This document shows, in pieces, positions 4,879-7,642 of a DNA stretch of 7,642 bases. The position numbers were made by a program, and so were the translations under genes. Position 1 is the first letter of the stretch. Every line of letters starts with the position of its first letter. This DNA is from Chloroflexota bacterium (GTDB lineage Bacteria; Chloroflexota; UBA6077; JACCZL01), in the NCBI GenBank assembly GCA_013695975.1, contig JACCZL010000698.1, positions 1 to 7,642 on the forward strand. The letters run 5' to 3'. The notes below the pieces were generated by a model. The model was given only the letters and a program-made list of their open reading frames with translations, was not told the origin of the DNA and did no database searches.

Positions 4879-5952
4879 CTAACGCCCGCCCCAGTCGATT
4901 GCTGGTAGCGGGTTGCGGATGTCGTTGACCGAGATCAGGATCATCAGGCCGATCAGCACGACGATCCCGACGAAGTGGACCAGGCTCTCGCGCTCGGGGC
5001 TGACCCGCCGGCCGCGGATCGCTTCGATGATCACGAAGAAGAGCCGCCCGCCGTCGAGGGCCGGCAGCGGCAACATGTTCGCCACGGCCAGCCCGGCGCT
5101 AAAGGTGCCCGTCACGCTCAGGATCGGGAACCATGCTCCGGTGTCGGCGGCGTAGCCAACCGCCTGGGACGTCACCTGGGCCATGCCGGGTAGCCCGATC
5201 GGGCGAAGCATGTCCGGCGAGATGATCCCTTGCAGCGCCAGGACCGGCATCATCAAGGTCAAGCCGATCACCTGGATCGCTCGCCAGAAGCCGTAAGCCA
5301 TCGCCTCGAGTGGGTTGTACTGGACCGCTCGGACCGGCGGGCCGATCGCCACGCCGACGGCGCCCTGCCCCTCCGGCGGGTTCTCGCGTGGGGTGACCGT
5401 CAGGCTCAGCGGCTGCTCGTCGCGGCGGAGACCGATCTGAATCGGGCGGCCGCCGCTCTCGCGGGCGATCTGCTGGAACTCGGTCACCCTGGTGATCGGC
5501 TGCCCGTTCATGTCGACCACGACGTCGCCGATGCGGAGCCCGGCCGCGTCGGCCGGCGAGCCGGGGGCAACCTGCTGGATGGCGACCTCGTTGCCAACCG
5601 GCGTCGGCCAGCCGGCCATGAAGGCCAGCCCGAAGACGATCCCGGCGGTCAAAAAGTTCATCCCCGAGCCGGCCGCCAGGACGATCGCCCGCGTCAGCTT
5701 GCTCTTACTGGCGAAGCTACCGGGGGAGCTCGGGTCCTCCTCCCCGAGCATCTTCACGAACGCGCCGAACGGGATCCAGTTGAGCGAGTAGATCACGCCG
5801 TTGCGCTCGATGCCGAAGATGCGTGGAGGCAGCCCAAAACCGAACTCCTGCACCACGATCCCGGCCCGCCGGGCGGTCAGGAAGTGCCCCAGCTCGTGTA
5901 CCAACATGAGCAAGCTGAGGATCGGGATGATCGCGAGCCACTGCAAGTCCAC
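4879..5952 (-). CDS. rseP: RIP metalloprotease RseP/RasP (site-2 protease)
   Basis: Intramembrane zinc protease that cuts membrane-bound regulators such as anti-sigma factors, and signal-peptide remnants, within the bilayer (family M50B). The first transmembrane segment (residues 5-24) contains the catalytic HELGH (H19, E20, H23), followed by the typical FLTARRAGIVVQEFGFGLPP. A loop with SLNWIPFGAFVKMLGEED follows. A second hydrophobic segment spans about 88-115. A single PDZ domain covers about 120-190 (GSPADAAGLRIGDVVVDMNG). A third segment carries NMLPLPALDGG, whose D300 is the third zinc ligand. A last hydrophobic helix spans 325-342. The length, 357 residues, is normal for the one-PDZ form. 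The GTG start at 5952 places HELGH where relatives have it. No Shine-Dalgarno is seen, but a TATAGT box lies seven bases upstream. It follows dxr by 56 bases in the conserved cdsA-dxr-rseP order. Confidence 0.95.
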   Translation of the reverse strand: MDLQWLAIIPILSLLMLVHELGHFLTARRAGIVVQEFGFGLPPRIFGIERNGVIYSLNWIPFGAFVKMLGEEDPSSPGSFASKSKLTRAIVLAAGSGMNFLTAGIVFGLAFMAGWPTPVGNEVAIQQVAPGSPADAAGLRIGDVVVDMNGQPITRVTEFQQIARESGGRPIQIGLRRDEQPLSLTVTPRENPPEGQGAVGVAIGPPVRAVQYNPLEAMAYGFWRAIQVIGLTLMMPVLALQGIISPDMLRPIGLPGMAQVTSQAVGYAADTGAWFPILSVTGTFSAGLAVANMLPLPALDGGRLFFVIIEAIRGRRVSPERESLVHFVGIVVLIGLMILISVNDIRNPLPAIDWGGR

Positions 5953-5959
5953 GCTCGGG

Positions 5960-5965
5960 ACTATA
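5960..5965 (-). promoter_or_regulatory. Candidate -10 box (TATAGT) for a leaderless rseP transcript
   Basis: On the minus strand TATAGT ends seven bases before the rseP GTG, placing a predicted transcription start on or next to the start codon. No convincing -35 element is visible upstream. The absence of a Shine-Dalgarno for this gene fits a leaderless transcript. This is inference only; read-through from dxr is also likely. Confidence 0.35.
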
Positions 5966-6008
5966 CCACGGGCCTCCCCGCCTCCCGAAGCGTTTCACCC
6001 CCACCGAC

Positions 6009-7166
6009 TCAGGCCGGCAGCGTGACCGGCGCCAGGGCGTGGGTGGCTGCGCGGGCCCAGGCGTCGACCTCGCAGACCGCCTCCAGCTCCGGCTCCCGCA
6101 CCGGGATGTGCCGTTCGAGCACCGCCTCGACGATCTCCGGGATCTGGTCGAACCGGACCAGGCCGTTCAGGAACAGGCCGACTGCCACCTCGTTCGCGGC
6201 GTTCAGAACCGCCGGGTAGGAGGCCCCGCGTCGGGCCGCCTCGATTGCCAGGAACGCGCCACGGAAGCGGCGGCGGTCGACCTCGCCGAAGCTGAGCGAG
6301 CCGATCCTGGCCAGGTCGAGCGGCTCGCTCGGCACCGCCAGCCGCTCGGGATAGCTCAGCGCATACTGGATCGGCAGTCGCATGTCCGGCAGCGAGAGCT
6401 GGGCCTTGACCGAGCCGTCGGCGAACTCGACCAGCGAGTGGACGATGCTCTCACGGTGGAGCACGATCCGCGTCCGCTCGAGCGGCAGGTCGAAGAGCCA
6501 GCAGGCCTCCAGGACCTCGAGTCCCTTGTTCATCAGGGTCGCCGAGTCGACGGTGATCTTGGCCCCCATCCGCCAGTTCGGATGATGCAGCGCCTGGGCC
6601 GGCGTCACCCTGGGCAGCTCCTCCAGTGGCAGGTCTCGAAAGGCCCCGCCCGAGGCGGTCAGCGTGACCTGTCGGACCCGCTCCGGCGCCTCGCCGCGCA
6701 GGCACTGCCAGATCGCGCTGTGCTCCGAGTCGACCGGGATCACCGCCACGCCCCCGCGGCGGGCGGCGCGCATCACCAGGTGGCCGGCCATCACCAGGAC
6801 TTCTTTGTTTGCCAGGGCGACCGGCCGGCCGGCCTCGAGCGCGGCGATCGTGGGCCGGAGGCTGGCCGTCCCGCTGGTCGCGACGAGCACCAGGTCGGCG
6901 TCGGGCATGCTCGCGAGCTCGACCAGCCCCTCGGCCCCGCCGAGTCCGCGGGTCTCCGCCGGATGCCAGCCGTTTTCGCCAGGGCTGCTCAGGGCGGCCA
7001 GGCGGGGTTTGAAGCGAGCGACCTGCTCTCGAAAGGCCGGGCTGTCGTTGCGGGCCGCCAGGCCGACGACGGCGAACCGGTCTGGATGCCAGGCGATCAC
7101 CTCGAGCGCCTGCCGACCGACCGAGCCGGTGCTCCCGAGAATCGCGATGCGCTTCGGCTGGTTCAT
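6009..7166 (-). CDS. dxr: 1-deoxy-D-xylulose 5-phosphate reductoisomerase
   Basis: Catalyses the NADPH- and metal-dependent conversion of DXP to 2-C-methyl-D-erythritol 4-phosphate, the committed step of the MEP isoprenoid pathway and the target of fosmidomycin. The 385 residues open with the nucleotide-binding IAILGSTGSVGRQALEVI (GSTGSVG at 11-17). Metal and substrate residues are all present: ALANKEVLVMAG (117-128), PVDSEHSA (D146, E148), TASGGAF (S172), HPNWRMG (H195, M200) and VDSATLMNKGLE (S208, N213, K214, E217). The spacing between them agrees with the E. coli enzyme. ATG 7166 is chosen because it gives the standard N-terminus and overlaps the cdsA stop (ATGA). A longer frame to 7364 would add a non-homologous Arg-rich extension out of cdsA. 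The gene is intact and its product cytosolic. Confidence 0.97.
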   Translation of the reverse strand: MNQPKRIAILGSTGSVGRQALEVIAWHPDRFAVVGLAARNDSPAFREQVARFKPRLAALSSPGENGWHPAETRGLGGAEGLVELASMPDADLVLVATSGTASLRPTIAALEAGRPVALANKEVLVMAGHLVMRAARRGGVAVIPVDSEHSAIWQCLRGEAPERVRQVTLTASGGAFRDLPLEELPRVTPAQALHHPNWRMGAKITVDSATLMNKGLEVLEACWLFDLPLERTRIVLHRESIVHSLVEFADGSVKAQLSLPDMRLPIQYALSYPERLAVPSEPLDLARIGSLSFGEVDRRRFRGAFLAIEAARRGASYPAVLNAANEVAVGLFLNGLVRFDQIPEIVEAVLERHIPVREPELEAVCEVDAWARAATHALAPVTLPA

Positions 7167-7642
7167 CCCGTCACCACCACGTAGCAGTATCCCCCGGCCG
7201 CGCTCAGGAGCAAGCTGTCCATTCGGTCGAGCACGCCGCCGTGCCCGGGAAAGAGTACGCCAGAGTCCTTGGCGCCGCACAGCCGCTTGACGAACGACTC
7301 GGCCAGGTCGCCGAAGATCGTACACAGCGCAATCGTCAGCCCGAACCCGGCCAGCCGCGCCCATGGCTGGCTGACGACCAGCGCCCCAAGCACTCCGGCA
7401 ACCACCGCGGCCAGCACGCCGGCCACCGCGCCCTCGACCGACTTCTTTGGACTGATCCGCGGCGCCAGCCTGGCTCGGCCGAGCGCCCGGCCGGCAAAGT
7501 AGGCGGCGCTGTCACAAGCCCAGCTACAGGCCAGGAGCATGATCGGCCAAAACGCCCCCTCCGCGGTCGCCCGCAGCGGGACGAAGAATTGGAGCAGTCC
7601 GCCGATGTAGACGGCCGGCGCGAAGGTCAAGGCCCAATCCTC
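7163..7642 (-). CDS. cdsA: Phosphatidate cytidylyltransferase, C-terminal part
   Basis: Integral membrane enzyme that makes CDP-diacylglycerol from phosphatidic acid and CTP, the branch point for bacterial phospholipid synthesis. The window holds the last 159 codons. The frame is open to the right edge (first visible residues EDWALTFAPAVYIGGLLQFF), so the start lies outside and the internal TTG at 7630 is not the start. Visible features include hydrophobic segments around FWPIMLLACSWACDSAAYFA and AGVLAAVVAGVLGALVV, the LAPRISPKKSVEGAVAG loop, and the complete family signature SFVKRLCGAKDSG...FPGHGGVLDRMDS with its metal-binding acidic residues. Relatives are about 260-280 residues, so roughly the first 110 are missing. 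Its TGA overlaps the dxr ATG by four bases, indicating translational coupling. Confidence 0.95.
   Translation of the reverse strand, partial: EDWALTFAPAVYIGGLLQFFVPLRATAEGAFWPIMLLACSWACDSAAYFAGRALGRARLAPRISPKKSVEGAVAGVLAAVVAGVLGALVVSQPWARLAGFGLTIALCTIFGDLAESFVKRLCGAKDSGVLFPGHGGVLDRMDSLLLSAAGGYCYVVVTG

Noticed and set aside
4143..4928. Long plus-strand frame opposite the metalloprotein and rseP genes
   Set aside because: It is the shadow of strongly supported minus-strand genes, as are the long plus-strand frames opposite dxr and rseP.
7167..7364. Extended dxr reading frame starting at 7364
   Set aside because: The extra 66 residues are Arg-rich, have no dxr homology and lie inside cdsA. The ATG at 7166 gives the canonical N-terminus.
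1..7642. CRISPR array, rRNA gene or complete insertion sequence
   Set aside because: No regularly spaced repeats, rRNA-like sequence, transposase or flanking inverted repeats were seen.

Overview
This is a GC-rich bacterial chromosomal segment. It uses Shine-Dalgarno starts and carries a cdsA-dxr-rseP order on the minus strand. That order, together with the uncharacterised plus-strand proteins, would fit Chloroflexota (Thermomicrobia/Sphaerobacter-like) or possibly Actinomycetota. The lineage is an inference from gene content and has not been checked by any search.

Left end (1 to about 833): the eroded right end of an integrated element. A 45-base segment at 789-833 folds as the 3' half of a proline tRNA gene (GGG anticodon), from the anticodon loop through the encoded CCA. 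No matching D arm or 5' acceptor strand precedes it, which is the classic scar left at the far end of an element integrated into a tRNA gene. In the standard geometry the element lies to the left of the scar. There I find an excisionase-type helix-turn-helix gene on the minus strand (418-651), readable only across two compensating frameshifts, and a tandem 9-base repeat (662-682). DNA from 1 to about 400 is visibly less GC-rich and has no gene I can name, although one minus-strand frame stays open off the edge.

Middle left (951-1501, minus strand): a BrnT-type toxin followed by a CopG-type ribbon-helix-helix antitoxin, with overlapping genes. The antitoxin is intact. The toxin reading frame is broken by one extra base in a run of five G's (1369-1373).

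Middle (1693-4092, plus strand): four closely packed genes of little-known function. They are a short protein with a conserved-looking N-terminus and a degenerate Arg/Pro-rich tail; an intact 383-residue protein with an aromatic N-terminal domain and a charged coiled coil; a 55-residue stub resembling the N-terminal half of the CcbP calcium-binding family; and a 199-residue protein with a regular small-residue (glycine) zipper segment and a Gly/Asp tail. Two of the four seem to have lost their 3' halves.

Right half (4098-7642, minus strand): a housekeeping envelope and isoprenoid operon, transcribed right to left. cdsA (phosphatidate cytidylyltransferase, cut by the window edge) overlaps dxr (first committed step of the MEP isoprenoid pathway) by ATGA. 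The rseP/rasP site-2 protease follows, and about 100 bases further on comes a secreted protein with an HELTH zinc-binding motif. This last gene converges on the glycine-zipper gene with five bases between the two stop codons.
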